A stretch of 64,000 nucleotides of DNA from Sciscionella marina DSM 45152 (lineage in GTDB: Bacteria > Actinomycetota > Actinomycetes > Mycobacteriales > Pseudonocardiaceae): contig NZ_KB905390.1 of assembly GCF_000379465.1 (NCBI RefSeq), forward strand, positions 1 to 64,000, read 5' to 3'. Below the pieces are notes generated by a model. The model had not been told where the DNA came from, made no database searches, and worked only from the letters and a program-made list of their open reading frames with translations. Shown one piece after another: positions 16,994-24,906 of this stretch. Position 1 is the first letter of the stretch. Each line of letters starts with the position of its first letter. The position numbers and the translations under genes were made by a program.

Positions 16994-18433
16994 GACGTCG
17001 TAGTAGAGCGCGAACTCGTAGGGGTGCGGGCGCAACCGCAGCGGGTCGATCTCGTGCTCGCGTTTGAACGCGATCCAGGTTTCGATGACGTCCGGGGTGA
17101 ACACGCCGCCTTCGAGTAGGTAGTCGTGGTCGGCTTCGAGAGCGTCGAGCACGGATCCGAGGTCGGCGGGCACTTGCTGGACGTCGCGGGCCTCTTCGGG
17201 CGGTAGCTCGTAGAGGTCCTTGTCGATGGGTGTGGGCGGCTCGATCTTGTTCTTGATGCCGTCGAGTCCGGCCATCATCATGGCGGAGAAGGCGAGGTAC
17301 GGGTTCCCGGATGCGTCGGGGCAGCGGAATTCGATGCGCTTGGCCTTGGGGTTGTCTCCGGTGATCGGGATACGTACGCAGGCGGACCGGTTGCGTTGGG
17401 AGTAGACGAGCGAGACCGGGGCTTCGTATCCGGGCACCAGGCGGTGGTAGGAGTTCACCGTGGGGTTGGTGAAGGCGAGCAGTGAGGGCGCGTGGTGCAG
17501 GATGCCGCCGATGTAGTGCCGTGCGCTGTCGGAAAGGCCCGCGTAGCCGGACTCGTCGTGGAACAGCGGCTGTCCGTCTTTCCACAGTGACTGGTGGCAG
17601 TGCATGCCGGAGCCGTTGTCGCCGTAGAGCGGTTTGGGCATGAAAGTGGCGGTACGTCCGGCCTGGTGCGCGGTGTTCTTGACGATGTATTTGAACAGCT
17701 GCAGGTCGTCGGCGGCGTGCAGCAGGGTGTTGAATTTGTAGTTGATCTCGGTCTGGCCCGCGGTGCCGACCTCGTGGTGCGCGCGCTCCATGGTGAAGCC
17801 GACGCTCTCGAGTTGCAGGCAGATGCGGTCGCGCAGGTCGCCGAAGTGGTCCTGGGGCGGGACGGGGAAGTAGCCGCCCTTGAACCGGGTCTTGTACCCC
17901 TTGTTGCCGCCCTCTTCATCGGCACCGGTGTTCCACCAGGCCTCGATGGAGTCGATCTCGTGGAAGGAGGCGTTCTCGGCGGAGTCGAAACGGATGGAGT
18001 CGAACAGGTAGAACTCCGCCTCGGGGCCGAAGAAGACCGTGTCGGCGATGCCCGATTCGGTGATGTACTGCTCGGCCTTGCGCGCGATGTTGCGCGGGTC
18101 CCGGCTGTAGGGCTCACGGGTGAACGGGTCGTGCACGAAGAAGTTGACGTTGAGTGTCTTCTCGGTGCGGTACGGATCGACACGCGCGGTCGTGAGGTCC
18201 GGCAGCAGCAGCATGTCGGACTCGTGGATGGACTGGAAGCCGCGCACGGAGGAGCCGTCGAATGCCAGCCCTTCGGTGATCGCGTCAGCGTCGAACGCCT
18301 TCGCGGGCACCGTGAAGTGCTGCATGACGCCCGGCAGGTCGCAGAACCGAACGTCGACGAACTTCACCCCTTCGTCAGAGATGAACTCGAGTACCTCGTC
18401 GGTAGTTTGGAACACCGTCACCTGCTCCTTCAT
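16991..18433 (-). CDS. glnA: Glutamine synthetase, type I
   Basis: A 480-aa GSI enzyme making glutamine from glutamate, ammonia and ATP; forms dodecamers. Signatures include [12 protein letters not shown] near residues 56-67, the ATP-binding region [18 protein letters not shown] near 262-279, and NRSACVRIP. The adenylylation tyrosine is Y408 in D-L-Y-E-L-P-P-E-E, so this is the adenylylated GSI-beta class and the target of GlnE in this window. A candidate GlnR box lies about 60 bp upstream. The gene order glnA, RDD, DUF4191 matches the mycobacterial glnA1 neighbourhood. Confidence 0.97.
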   Translation of the reverse strand: MKEQVTVFQTTDEVLEFISDEGVKFVDVRFCDLPGVMQHFTVPAKAFDADAITEGLAFDGSSVRGFQSIHESDMLLLPDLTTARVDPYRTEKTLNVNFFVHDPFTREPYSRDPRNIARKAEQYITESGIADTVFFGPEAEFYLFDSIRFDSAENASFHEIDSIEAWWNTGADEEGGNKGYKTRFKGGYFPVPPQDHFGDLRDRICLQLESVGFTMERAHHEVGTAGQTEINYKFNTLLHAADDLQLFKYIVKNTAHQAGRTATFMPKPLYGDNGSGMHCHQSLWKDGQPLFHDESGYAGLSDSARHYIGGILHHAPSLLAFTNPTVNSYHRLVPGYEAPVSLVYSQRNRSACVRIPITGDNPKAKRIEFRCPDASGNPYLAFSAMMMAGLDGIKNKIEPPTPIDKDLYELPPEEARDVQQVPADLGSVLDALEADHDYLLEGGVFTPDVIETWIAFKREHEIDPLRLRPHPYEFALYYDV

Positions 18434-18491
18434 CGTGGTTGCAGTCTCCGGCGAATCTATGTTCGAGGTGTTGCTCGACCATCACCCGCAG

Positions 18492-18507
18492 GTTTCGCTC
18501 ACGTTAA
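18492..18507 (-). promoter_or_regulatory. Candidate GlnR box upstream of glnA
   Basis: On the minus strand it reads TTAAC, six bases, GAAAC. This fits the actinobacterial GlnR consensus gTnAC-n6-GaAAC except for the weak first base. It sits about 60 bp upstream of the glnA start, the usual place for nitrogen control of glnA by GlnR. The flanking 18525-18590 is an unusual purine-rich run of GAGCGA-like units. Confidence 0.6.
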
Positions 18508-18650
18508 CCGATTCGTGAAGGCGACGATCGAGCGAGCATCGTAGCGAGCCCCGGCGAGCGAGGAGCGGAGCGAGTGAGGAGGCGAACCGAGGACACAGCC
18601 GTGACGAGCGCGATACCGTGCGCACGAATGGGCGAGGCTATCCTCGCTGT

Positions 18651-19145
18651 GTGAACGATACGCAGCGTTCGAGCAGGTGGACGGGGTCGTGGCTGTCCGG
18701 GCCGCCCACGGCCGATCAGGCTGACCGGCAGGCCTACCCCGGGGAACGTCTCGAGCTGCCGGAGTCGGGCAAGGGCTCGGTGGCCTCGATGGGGCGCAAG
18801 CTCGGCGCACTGCTGGTAGACCTGGTGATCGCCGGACTGATCGGCGCCCTGTTCCTGCGTGCGAATCCGACCGACACCCCGGCGATGCTGCAGCAGAATT
18901 ACGTCAGTGTCGGGATCTGGTACGTGATCACCGTGATCGGGCACGGCTTCTTCGGGTTCACCCCGGGCATGGCGCTGCTCGGGCTGCGCGTGGTCCGCAT
19001 GGACGGCACCCAGCTGGTCGGGGTGCCGAGGGCGGCACTGCGCACCCTGCTCATCGCGCCGATCGTCCCGGCCTGCGTATGGAACAGCGACAATCGCGGC
19101 CTGCACGACCGGGCCTCGGGCACGATGGTGCTCAACGCGCGCTGA
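18651..19145 (+). CDS. RDD-family membrane protein
   Basis: About 164 aa with an RDD domain: MGRKLGALLVDLVIAGLIGALF (first membrane segment with the conserved R and D), a second membrane segment near GIWYVITVIGHGFFGFTPGMALLGLRVVR, and the ending NRGLHDRASGTMVL. RDD proteins are integral membrane proteins of mostly unknown function. GTG 18651 is taken as start because it leaves an ordinary short polar N-terminus; an upstream ATG at 18618 is possible. It is divergent from glnA and convergent with the DUF4191 gene, the conserved context near actinobacterial glnA1. Confidence 0.88.
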   Translation: MNDTQRSSRWTGSWLSGPPTADQADRQAYPGERLELPESGKGSVASMGRKLGALLVDLVIAGLIGALFLRANPTDTPAMLQQNYVSVGIWYVITVIGHGFFGFTPGMALLGLRVVRMDGTQLVGVPRAALRTLLIAPIVPACVWNSDNRGLHDRASGTMVLNAR

Positions 19146-19157
19146 GCACCCGGCTGC

Positions 19158-19880
19158 TCAGCGGCGGCGGATGGTGCGCTGCACGTTGCGCATCTTGGCG
19201 CCCTGCGGGGTCGGCCCCTTGGGCATGGCCGCGCCCTTGGTGCCGAGCGCGGTGACCCGTTTCTCGATCTCGTCCACCTGGTTGGTGGTGATGTTCCGGG
19301 GCAGCCGCATGAGGTGGCGCTGCAGCTTGGACAGCTTCACCTGGCCTTCCTCGTCACCGATGATGACCTCGTAGATCGGGGTCTGCCCGATGACCCGGGC
19401 GATGCGCTTCTTCTCCTGGGAGATCAGCGACTTGACCCGGTGCGGCGCGCCCTCCGCGACGAGGATCACCCCCGGCCTGCCGACCACTCGGTGCAGCGCG
19501 TCGAGCTGGGTGGTGCCCGCGACCGCCTGCTTGACCCGCCAGCCACCGCGCAGCTGGTCGAGTGCCCAGGCCGCGGCCCCCGGCTGCCCGTCCGCCTTCG
19601 CGTAGACGTTGCGCTGCACTCGCCGCCCGAACACGATCACCGCGCCGAGCACACCGAGCACCACGCCGAGCGGGAGCAGGATCCATGGCTGCCCGATGAT
19701 CCAGCCGATGGCGAACACCACGGCAGCGATGACGATGAAGGTGCCGAGCAGCCACGGGATGAGGCCCTTGTCCTCGCGAAGCTGCATCTTGAACGCTTCG
19801 AAGAACTGCCCGCGTTTCTGCTTGCGTTCGGCACGCTGCTGCTGCTTTTCCTGCGCCGAGGCTTTCTCCTTACCAGCCAT
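19158..19880 (-). CDS. DUF4191 membrane protein
   Basis: About 240 aa. A highly charged N-terminus (KEKASAQEKQQQRAERKQKR) is followed by two adjacent membrane segments (LIPWLLGTFIVIAAVVFAIGW and ILLPLGVVLGVLGAVIVFG, residues about 42-85) and a soluble C-terminal domain ending R-N-V-Q-R-T-I-R-R-R. It matches DUF4191 proteins next to glnA1 and RDD genes in Actinobacteria. The upstream open frame to 20108 is an antisense shadow of uvrD2; the ATG at 19880 is chosen. Function unknown. Confidence 0.87.
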   Translation of the reverse strand: MAGKEKASAQEKQQQRAERKQKRGQFFEAFKMQLREDKGLIPWLLGTFIVIAAVVFAIGWIIGQPWILLPLGVVLGVLGAVIVFGRRVQRNVYAKADGQPGAAAWALDQLRGGWRVKQAVAGTTQLDALHRVVGRPGVILVAEGAPHRVKSLISQEKKRIARVIGQTPIYEVIIGDEEGQVKLSKLQRHLMRLPRNITTNQVDEIEKRVTALGTKGAAMPKGPTPQGAKMRNVQRTIRRR

Positions 19881-19923
19881 GCCTACCAGGATACGGCCGG
19901 GAGTGTCGTAGGCATCTGCGAGG

Positions 19924-22086
19924 ATGGCTGAGAACGCTCTGCTGATGCGCGAGGGAGGACCGAGGGAGTTGGTACCGACACTGCTCGAGGGGCTCGATGA
20001 CGAGCAGCGTGCCGTGGTGCTCGCTCCGCGCGGTCCGGTCTGCGTGCTCGCCGGTGCGGGGACGGGGAAGACCAGGGCGATCACCCACCGCATCGCGCAG
20101 CTGGTCACCGCGGGGCACGTCGCGGCTGGTCAGGTGCTCGCGGTGACGTTCACCGCCCGCGCGGCGGGGGAGATGCGCACCAGGCTGCGTGCGCTCGGCG
20201 TGGCCTCGGCGCAGGCGCGCACCTTCCACGCGGCGGCGTTCCGCCAGCTGCGGTACTTCTGGCCCAAGGTGATCGGCGGCGCCCCGTGGGATCTCGTGGA
20301 GCGCAAGCTGCAGCTCGTCGGGCGGGCGGCGCATCGTTGTGGCGTGTCCACCGAGCCGGAATCGCTCCGTGATCTCGCCTCGGAGATCGAGTGGTCGAAG
20401 GCCTCTCTGATCACCCCGGACGGGTACGCCACCGCCGCGAGCAGGGCGCATCGGGACACTCCGGTCGCGCCCGAGCTCCTCGCGAAGGTGTACGCGCTCT
20501 ACGAGGAAGCCAAGACCGCGGCACAGGTGCTCGACTTCGACGACCTGCTGCTGCACACCGCCGCAGCGCTGGAGGACAACGCCGAGGTGGCGCACGAGTT
20601 CCGGGACCGGTACCGCTGCTTCGTGGTGGACGAGTTCCAGGATGTGACCCCGCTGCAACAGCGGGTGCTGGAAGCGTGGCTCGGCGGGCGCGACGATCTG
20701 ACCGTCGTCGGCGACGCCAACCAGACGATCTACTCCTTCACCGGTGCCTCGCCGCGTCCGCTGCTCGATTTCACCAGGCGGTTCCCCGAGGCGACCCTGG
20801 TTCGCCTCGAGCGGGACTACCGTTCGACCCCGCAGGTCGTCTCCCTCGCCAACCAGGTCATCGGGGCGGCGCGCAACCGCCCCGCGGGAACCCGCCTGCG
20901 CCTGGTTGGCCAGCGGAAGCCGGGACCGGAGCCCGAGTTCGCCGAGCACCCGGACGAGCATGCCGAGGCGGCCGCGGTCGCGGGGCGGATCAAGCGCTGG
21001 ATCGCCGAGGGGGTCCCGGCGAGCGAGATCGCCGTCCTGTACCGGGTGAACGCGCAGTCGGAGCGTTACGAGCAGGCGCTCGCCGATGCCGGGGTGCCGT
21101 ATCTGGTCCGCGGCGGGGAGCGGTTCTTCAACCGGGTCGAAGTACGGCAAGCGCTTGCGGCGCTGCGCACGGCCGGGGAGACGAGCGAGCCATTGCCCGG
21201 CAGGGTGCGCGAGCTGCTGGCTCCGCTCGGGCTCGCCGCCGAACCGCCCGAGGGCGGCGCAGCGCGGGACCGGTGGGGTTCGCTGCTGTCACTCGTCGAG
21301 CTCGCCGAGGAACTCACCGCGAGCGTTCCGCAGGCGGGGGTCGCGGATTTCGTGCGCGAGCTCGAGCAGCGTGCGGACGCGCAGCACCCGCCGAAGGTGG
21401 AAGGGGTGACGCTCGCTTCGCTGCACGCGGCCAAGGGGCTCGAGTGGGATGCCGTGTTCTGTGTCGGGCTCGTGGAGGGCACGATGCCGATCCAGCACGC
21501 GGAGGGGGACGAGGCCGCGATCGAGGAAGAACGACGGCTGCTCTATGTCGGTGTCACGCGCGGGCGTGAACGGCTGTCGTTGTCCTGGGCGCTTTCCCGG
21601 CACGAGGGCGGAAAACCGAATCGCAGGCGCAGCCGGTTTCTCTATGGGGTGATTCCCGAGGATCACCCGGCAGCGCGATTGCCGAAATCCGCGGGCCAGA
21701 AAACCGGGAAACGCGGCGGCACCTGCCGGGTCTGCGGCGGGCCGCTCACCGGTGCGCTGGCCGTGAAACTCGGCCGTTGCGATCATTGTCCGTCCAATGT
21801 GGACGATGAATTGCTGGCGCGGCTCAAGGAATGGCGCTCGGCGAAGTGCAAGTCGCTCGGCGTGCCCGCCTACGTCGTGCTGACCGATGCCACACTGCTC
21901 GCGATCGCCGAACAACAACCGGCCGATACCCGTGCGCTCGTCGCGATCCCGGGGATCGGCGCGACCAAGCTCGAACGGTTCGGCGAGGATGTCCTTGCCC
22001 TGGTCGGGGGCGATCTGGTCGCCGTGACGGGGCTCGCGGAAGAAGATTCCAAAAAAGAGTTGCACCCGCGTACCCGATCCGAATAG
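19924..22086 (+). CDS. uvrD2: ATP-dependent DNA helicase UvrD2
   Basis: A 720-aa SF1A helicase. Walker A is AGAGTGKT near residue 45; the 1A domain ends in QDVTPLQQ and motif III is [12 protein letters not shown] near 260; motif [22 protein letters not shown] near 495; motif [12 protein letters not shown] near 540. After the motor come a four-cysteine zinc element (CRVCGG...CDHC, residues about 600-622) and a C-terminal HRDC domain (about 640-710), the layout of mycobacterial UvrD2. The 3' end of the gene contains the predicted whiB7 promoter. Confidence 0.95.
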   Translation: MAENALLMREGGPRELVPTLLEGLDDEQRAVVLAPRGPVCVLAGAGTGKTRAITHRIAQLVTAGHVAAGQVLAVTFTARAAGEMRTRLRALGVASAQARTFHAAAFRQLRYFWPKVIGGAPWDLVERKLQLVGRAAHRCGVSTEPESLRDLASEIEWSKASLITPDGYATAASRAHRDTPVAPELLAKVYALYEEAKTAAQVLDFDDLLLHTAAALEDNAEVAHEFRDRYRCFVVDEFQDVTPLQQRVLEAWLGGRDDLTVVGDANQTIYSFTGASPRPLLDFTRRFPEATLVRLERDYRSTPQVVSLANQVIGAARNRPAGTRLRLVGQRKPGPEPEFAEHPDEHAEAAAVAGRIKRWIAEGVPASEIAVLYRVNAQSERYEQALADAGVPYLVRGGERFFNRVEVRQALAALRTAGETSEPLPGRVRELLAPLGLAAEPPEGGAARDRWGSLLSLVELAEELTASVPQAGVADFVRELEQRADAQHPPKVEGVTLASLHAAKGLEWDAVFCVGLVEGTMPIQHAEGDEAAIEEERRLLYVGVTRGRERLSLSWALSRHEGGKPNRRRSRFLYGVIPEDHPAARLPKSAGQKTGKRGGTCRVCGGPLTGALAVKLGRCDHCPSNVDDELLARLKEWRSAKCKSLGVPAYVVLTDATLLAIAEQQPADTRALVAIPGIGATKLERFGEDVLALVGGDLVAVTGLAEEDSKKELHPRTRSE

Positions 22087-22089
22087 CCT
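22046..22089 (+). promoter_or_regulatory. whiB7 promoter with WhiB7-type AT-rich box
   Basis: TTGCAC at 22060-22065 and TAGCCT at 22084-22089, 18 bp apart, look like a vegetative sigma-factor promoter. Three bases upstream of the -35 is an AT-rich block (attccaaaaaa, 22046-22056), the arrangement known for WhiB7-activated promoters, including its own. The promoter overlaps the last codons of uvrD2, leaving a leader of about 400 nt before whiB7. Transcript start not known. Confidence 0.65.
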
Positions 22090-22170
22090 GCAAGCACCGG
22101 GTTCAACGTGGCCCGTGGATGGGGAAGGGTTCCCCGGCGCCGGTTCCCGAGCGGGGCGGCGTGCGTAGCG

Positions 22171-22377
22171 ATGAAGGAGGTGGCCGAAGTGGTTTTGAAG
22201 TTCACGGAGATCGACGGTCACCTCGGCGCTCATGGTCAGTTCGAGCGCGCCTGCGCACAGTCCGCCGGAATCACTCGCGCGCGCCGTAGCACCGTCGGCG
22301 TGCAGATGGCGGTCGAGCAGGTCGTGATGACCCCAGATATGCCGATGCTGTCGTCCGTACCGGACCGATGCCCTTGA
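22171..22377 (+). CDS. whiB7 leader ORF (putative uORF)
   Basis: A 68-codon open frame in the whiB7 leader, starting MKEVAEVVLKFTE and ending SSVPDRCP. Later in-frame ATGs (22329, 22341, 22347) would give much shorter peptides. Its stop lies inside a hairpin (ATGCC...TTGA with TCAAGGCAT, 22367-22400) just before the terminator at 22402. Mycobacterial and Streptomyces whiB7/wblC genes are controlled by translation of a leader ORF and attenuation, so I read this as the sensing uORF. Which start codon is used is uncertain. Confidence 0.45.
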   Translation: MKEVAEVVLKFTEIDGHLGAHGQFERACAQSAGITRARRSTVGVQMAVEQVVMTPDMPMLSSVPDRCP

Positions 22378-22401
22378 CCCACGAGGACCCTCAAGGCATG
22401 A

Positions 22402-22444
22402 GAAGGCCGCGGACCGTCATCGGTTCCGCGGCCTTCTTGTGTTT
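22402..22444 (+). terminator. Attenuator in whiB7 leader
   Basis: A 12-bp perfect GC-rich stem (22402-22413 with 22425-22436) followed by TTGTGTTT, about 60 nt before the whiB7 start and just after the leader ORF. An intrinsic terminator ahead of its own gene, with a preceding competing hairpin at 22367-22400, is the hallmark of transcription attenuation, relieved when antibiotics stall leader translation. Confidence 0.7.
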
Positions 22445-22500
22445 CGGGGGCCGTACTCCACAACCGAATATCGAACCGAGGAGACAAGGAGAGAGAGCAA

Positions 22501-22857
22501 GTGTTGACCGCAACGGTTCCAGTCGACGGTGGAGCCGTACCCGAACTCGACGAGGAATCCTGTACCGGCATCGCAGGTGTCCTCGACGCAGCCGGGACGG
22601 GCCGTACCGACTTGCCGTGCCAACTCGGCAATCCGGACCTGTGGTTCGGGGATACCCCGGCCGAGTTGGAAAAGGCCAAGAAACTCTGTACGGACTGCCC
22701 CATCAGAGCAGAGTGCCTGGCGAGTGCCCTGTCCCGCGGTGAGCCGTGGGGCGTGTGGGGCGGCGAGATCTTCGAAAGAGGAGCCGTCATCGCTCGCAAG
22801 AGGCCGAGGGGACGTCCGCGCAAGAACCAGACCAGGCAGGAGGAATTCGTCGCATGA
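22501..22857 (+). CDS. whiB7: WhiB7 redox-sensitive transcriptional activator of antibiotic resistance
   Basis: 118 aa from GTG. The four iron-sulfur cysteines are C40, C63, C66 and C72 (CxxCx5C). The G-V-W-G-G turn is at 84-88, and an AT-hook R-G-R-P-R-K at 103-108 identifies WhiB7 among WhiB proteins; the hook binds the AT-rich box of target promoters together with sigma A. The position beside uvrD2 matches Mycobacterium. A GGAGAG ribosome site precedes the GTG. Control is probably by its own AT-rich promoter and the leader attenuator. Confidence 0.95.
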   Translation: MLTATVPVDGGAVPELDEESCTGIAGVLDAAGTGRTDLPCQLGNPDLWFGDTPAELEKAKKLCTDCPIRAECLASALSRGEPWGVWGGEIFERGAVIARKRPRGRPRKNQTRQEEFVA

Positions 22858-23114
22858 ACCGCATCCGACTCGTCCAGACCGTGAATCGGCGATACGCCGA
22901 GAAGACCCCGATCCCGACTTCCCGACCGACCGGGCTACGAACGAAGGAGACCAAGCGAATGTTGATCTACGAGGATATGTCGAGAATACGAATGCGCGAG
23001 GACCAGCGCGTGGCCGCCGAACAACGCACTGCGAACCGGATGCTGGCGATTCGTCGCTGGGAACGGCTCGCAGGCTGGGCGGCGAAGCGCGCCGCGAAGG
23101 TCCGCGACAGCTGA
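22854..23114 (+). CDS. Small basic hypothetical protein coupled to whiB7
   Basis: An 86-codon frame starting at an ATG that overlaps the whiB7 stop (ATGA), with AGGAGG 10 bases upstream. A second good start is ATG 22959 (51 aa, MLIYEDMSRIRM...), also with AAGGAG ahead. The C-terminal half is a strongly basic amphipathic helix (RMREDQRVAAEQR...AIRRWERLAGWAAKRAAK). Overlap suggests co-translation with whiB7. No family recognised. Confidence 0.55.
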   Translation: MNRIRLVQTVNRRYAEKTPIPTSRPTGLRTKETKRMLIYEDMSRIRMREDQRVAAEQRTANRMLAIRRWERLAGWAAKRAAKVRDS

Positions 23115-23195
23115 CCCGCGCCCGCGGGGATTTTTTCCGCGTCTCGCCGGTCGGGGATGCTCCGGCGACCCCGGCCGGTGAGTACCGTGATCGCG

Positions 23196-23378
23196 ATGGA
23201 TGCCGACGCGATCGCATGCGGGCGCTGTGGTCTGGCGCTCGGGCAAGAGGCACCCGCTGCCGAGCGGCTGACCTGGGTGCACGAGCGGACACCGGAGCGG
23301 GACTCCTGGCTGTGCCCCGCGTGCGCCCGGCTGCATCTGCGGGATATCGAGGGCAAGCTGCCGACCGAGTACTGGTGA
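23196..23378 (+). CDS. Small zinc-ribbon protein
   Basis: A predicted 60-aa protein from ATG 23196 with two CxxC knuckles: CGRC near residue 8 and CPAC near residue 41, an apparent zinc ribbon. The end LHLRDIEGKLPTEYW is typical of small conserved actinobacterial proteins of unknown function. Upstream GTG/ATG starts exist. Its stop abuts the stop of the convergent AbiEi-like gene. Confidence 0.6.
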   Translation: MDADAIACGRCGLALGQEAPAAERLTWVHERTPERDSWLCPACARLHLRDIEGKLPTEYW

Positions 23379-24308
23379 TCACGGTGTGTGGCTTGCCGAT
23401 CGGTCGCCCGCCATGAGGTAGGCCGTCTCGAGCAGCGTGCGCACCCGCGCCGCGTCCCTGGCGAGCATGCGCGGCGGGGTGTGCACGGCCGCCCTGCCCT
23501 GCTCGTTCAGCAGCTTCGCGTGGTGCCCGCTCGGAGTGAAGTCCCAGCTGAGATCGAGGTCCGGCCAGTGCGCCGAAACCACGGTCAGCGGCCTGTCCTC
23601 GGCGTCGGTGAGCGCGGCGTGCCATTGCGGCGCCGGGATCCGGCTCGCCGCGCAGATACGGCGGGCCCGCTGCTCGTTGATCGAAGCCAGCTTGCCGGAG
23701 AGATCGCGCAGCCGGGCGCGCACGGTCGCGGCGCCGCGCTGGCTGCCCTGTTCGAGTTCGGTCTCGAGTTCGAACAGCGAGCACAGATCGTCGCGCAGGG
23801 TGGCCAGCAGGATCTGGTCCACCGATTCGCCACCGGGTTGTTTGCGCGCCGCGTCGATACAGGCCCGTGCGGGGGCGGCGAGCGGGACCCCGTCGGCCTC
23901 GATGGTCCGTGGAGTTCGCGTCGTGCGCTCCACGATCACCCCGGACGGGCTGCCCACCCTCCGGTTCGCCGGAACGAGGACGTGCACCGATCCCCGCGGA
24001 ACCTCCAGCCGCGCCCCGTGCCGCCGCAGCGCATCTGCCCCGGTCAGCACGGTCCCAGGACCGAGATGTGCGAACACGGCGCGCAGGAACTGCTCGCGGT
24101 TCGGCGGCCCGGAGTGCAGCAGGACGACCTTGCCGAACAGCCGTTGCCACGGCCCGCAGGTCCGGCACCGGGTGGCGATCGCGTGCTCGGAGATCCCGGC
24201 CGCTTTCAGTTTCGCCAGCGTCGTGACTCCGTGATCCGCGGTATCCGTTGCCCGCTCCGATACGGGTTTGCCGGTATTCACACACTTTGGGTGTTGTTCT
24301 CTGAACAT
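23379..24308 (-). CDS. AbiEi antitoxin-like winged-helix protein
   Basis: About 309 aa from ATG 24308 (an upstream ATG at 24368 would add 20 residues and run into the DnaA-box cluster). The N-terminus (TLAKLKAAGISEHAIATRCRTCGPWQRL...VVLLHSG) and next segment (RAVFAHLGPGTVLTGADALRRHG) resemble the AbiEi type IV antitoxin domain found in many actinobacterial proteins with nuclease-like C-termini. I see no clear nuclease motif here and no AbiEii toxin next door, so a toxin-antitoxin role is doubtful. Confidence 0.65.
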   Translation of the reverse strand: MFREQHPKCVNTGKPVSERATDTADHGVTTLAKLKAAGISEHAIATRCRTCGPWQRLFGKVVLLHSGPPNREQFLRAVFAHLGPGTVLTGADALRRHGARLEVPRGSVHVLVPANRRVGSPSGVIVERTTRTPRTIEADGVPLAAPARACIDAARKQPGGESVDQILLATLRDDLCSLFELETELEQGSQRGAATVRARLRDLSGKLASINEQRARRICAASRIPAPQWHAALTDAEDRPLTVVSAHWPDLDLSWDFTPSGHHAKLLNEQGRAAVHTPPRMLARDAARVRTLLETAYLMAGDRSASHTP

Positions 24309-24359
24309 GGAGTCAATGATGCACGGCTGGTGAATTCCCGGCCTGCAATTTGCCAAAAA

Positions 24360-24432
24360 TGTGGACAACTAACCTCGTGAATGGTCCATTCACACCATGG
24401 TGTGGATAACTCCGTTGAGGAATTGTGGACAA
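24360..24432 (+). promoter_or_regulatory. Cluster of three DnaA-box sequences with palindromes
   Basis: Three same-direction 9-mers: TGTGGACAA at 24360-24368, TGTGGATAA at 24401-24409 and TGTGGACAA at 24424-24432. These are the reverse complements of TTGTCCACA (the Streptomyces-preferred DnaA box) and TTATCCACA (the E. coli consensus). Between them are two overlapping palindromes, GTGAATGGTCCATTCAC (24377-24393) and CACACCATGGTGTG (24391-24404). There is no dnaA or dnaN nearby, so this is not the usual origin; a DnaA-titration or DnaA-regulated site is inferred. Confidence 0.55.
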
Positions 24433-24440
24433 CTCACGAT

Positions 24441-24866
24441 TCAGCGCTGTTCGGCGTGCTGCTGGCTGATGTTGACCATCCAGCTGATCCCGAACTTGTC
24501 CACGAGCGAGCCGGCCTCGTCGCCCCATGATTGCTTCTCCAGAGGCAGTGTCACGGTGCCACCCGCGGACAGCTTCTCGAAGTGGTCACGGAGCTTGGTG
24601 TCCTCGCCCTCGAGAAAAAGCGCGACGTTGTTGCCCGGCCGGAGCGGCACCCGCTCCGGGACATCCCATGCCATCACGGTGTAGCCGTCCGGGGTGCGGA
24701 GCACGGAATGCATGATCTTGCCGGTATCACCATCGGGTGCTTCCGGTGAGCTGAAATCGCCGTACGTGCCCAGCTCCAGCTTCCCGCCGAGGACTTCCTG
24801 ATAGAACTCCATCGCTTGCCGCGCGTTCCCGTCGAAGGCGATACACGGATTGAGCCGGGATCCCAT
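24441..24866 (-). CDS. VOC (PhnB-like glyoxalase-fold) protein
   Basis: A 141-aa vicinal-oxygen-chelate-fold protein of the PhnB/DUF1338-like group: MGSRLNPCIAFDGNARQAMEFYQEVLGG at the N-terminus, the middle strand IMHSVLRTPDGYTVMAWDVP, and the C-terminal GTVTLPLEKQSWGDEAGSLVDKFGISWMVN. Members are commonly annotated as 3-demethylubiquinone methyltransferase-like or glyoxalase-like with no proven substrate. It is transcribed alone, downstream of the AarF-like gene. Confidence 0.85.
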   Translation of the reverse strand: MGSRLNPCIAFDGNARQAMEFYQEVLGGKLELGTYGDFSSPEAPDGDTGKIMHSVLRTPDGYTVMAWDVPERVPLRPGNNVALFLEGEDTKLRDHFEKLSAGGTVTLPLEKQSWGDEAGSLVDKFGISWMVNISQQHAEQR

Positions 24867-24906
24867 CCGATGCTCCTTGCTGTGCGTGCGAACAGTGCGA
24901 GACTGC

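Noticed and set aside
23379-24308. Complete AbiE toxin-antitoxin system
   Set aside because: Only an AbiEi-like N-terminal domain is recognisable; no AbiEii nucleotidyltransferase toxin is next to it.
24360-24432. Chromosomal origin oriC
   Set aside because: Three DnaA boxes is too few for an actinobacterial oriC and dnaA, dnaN and rpmH are not near; kept as a DnaA-box cluster instead.
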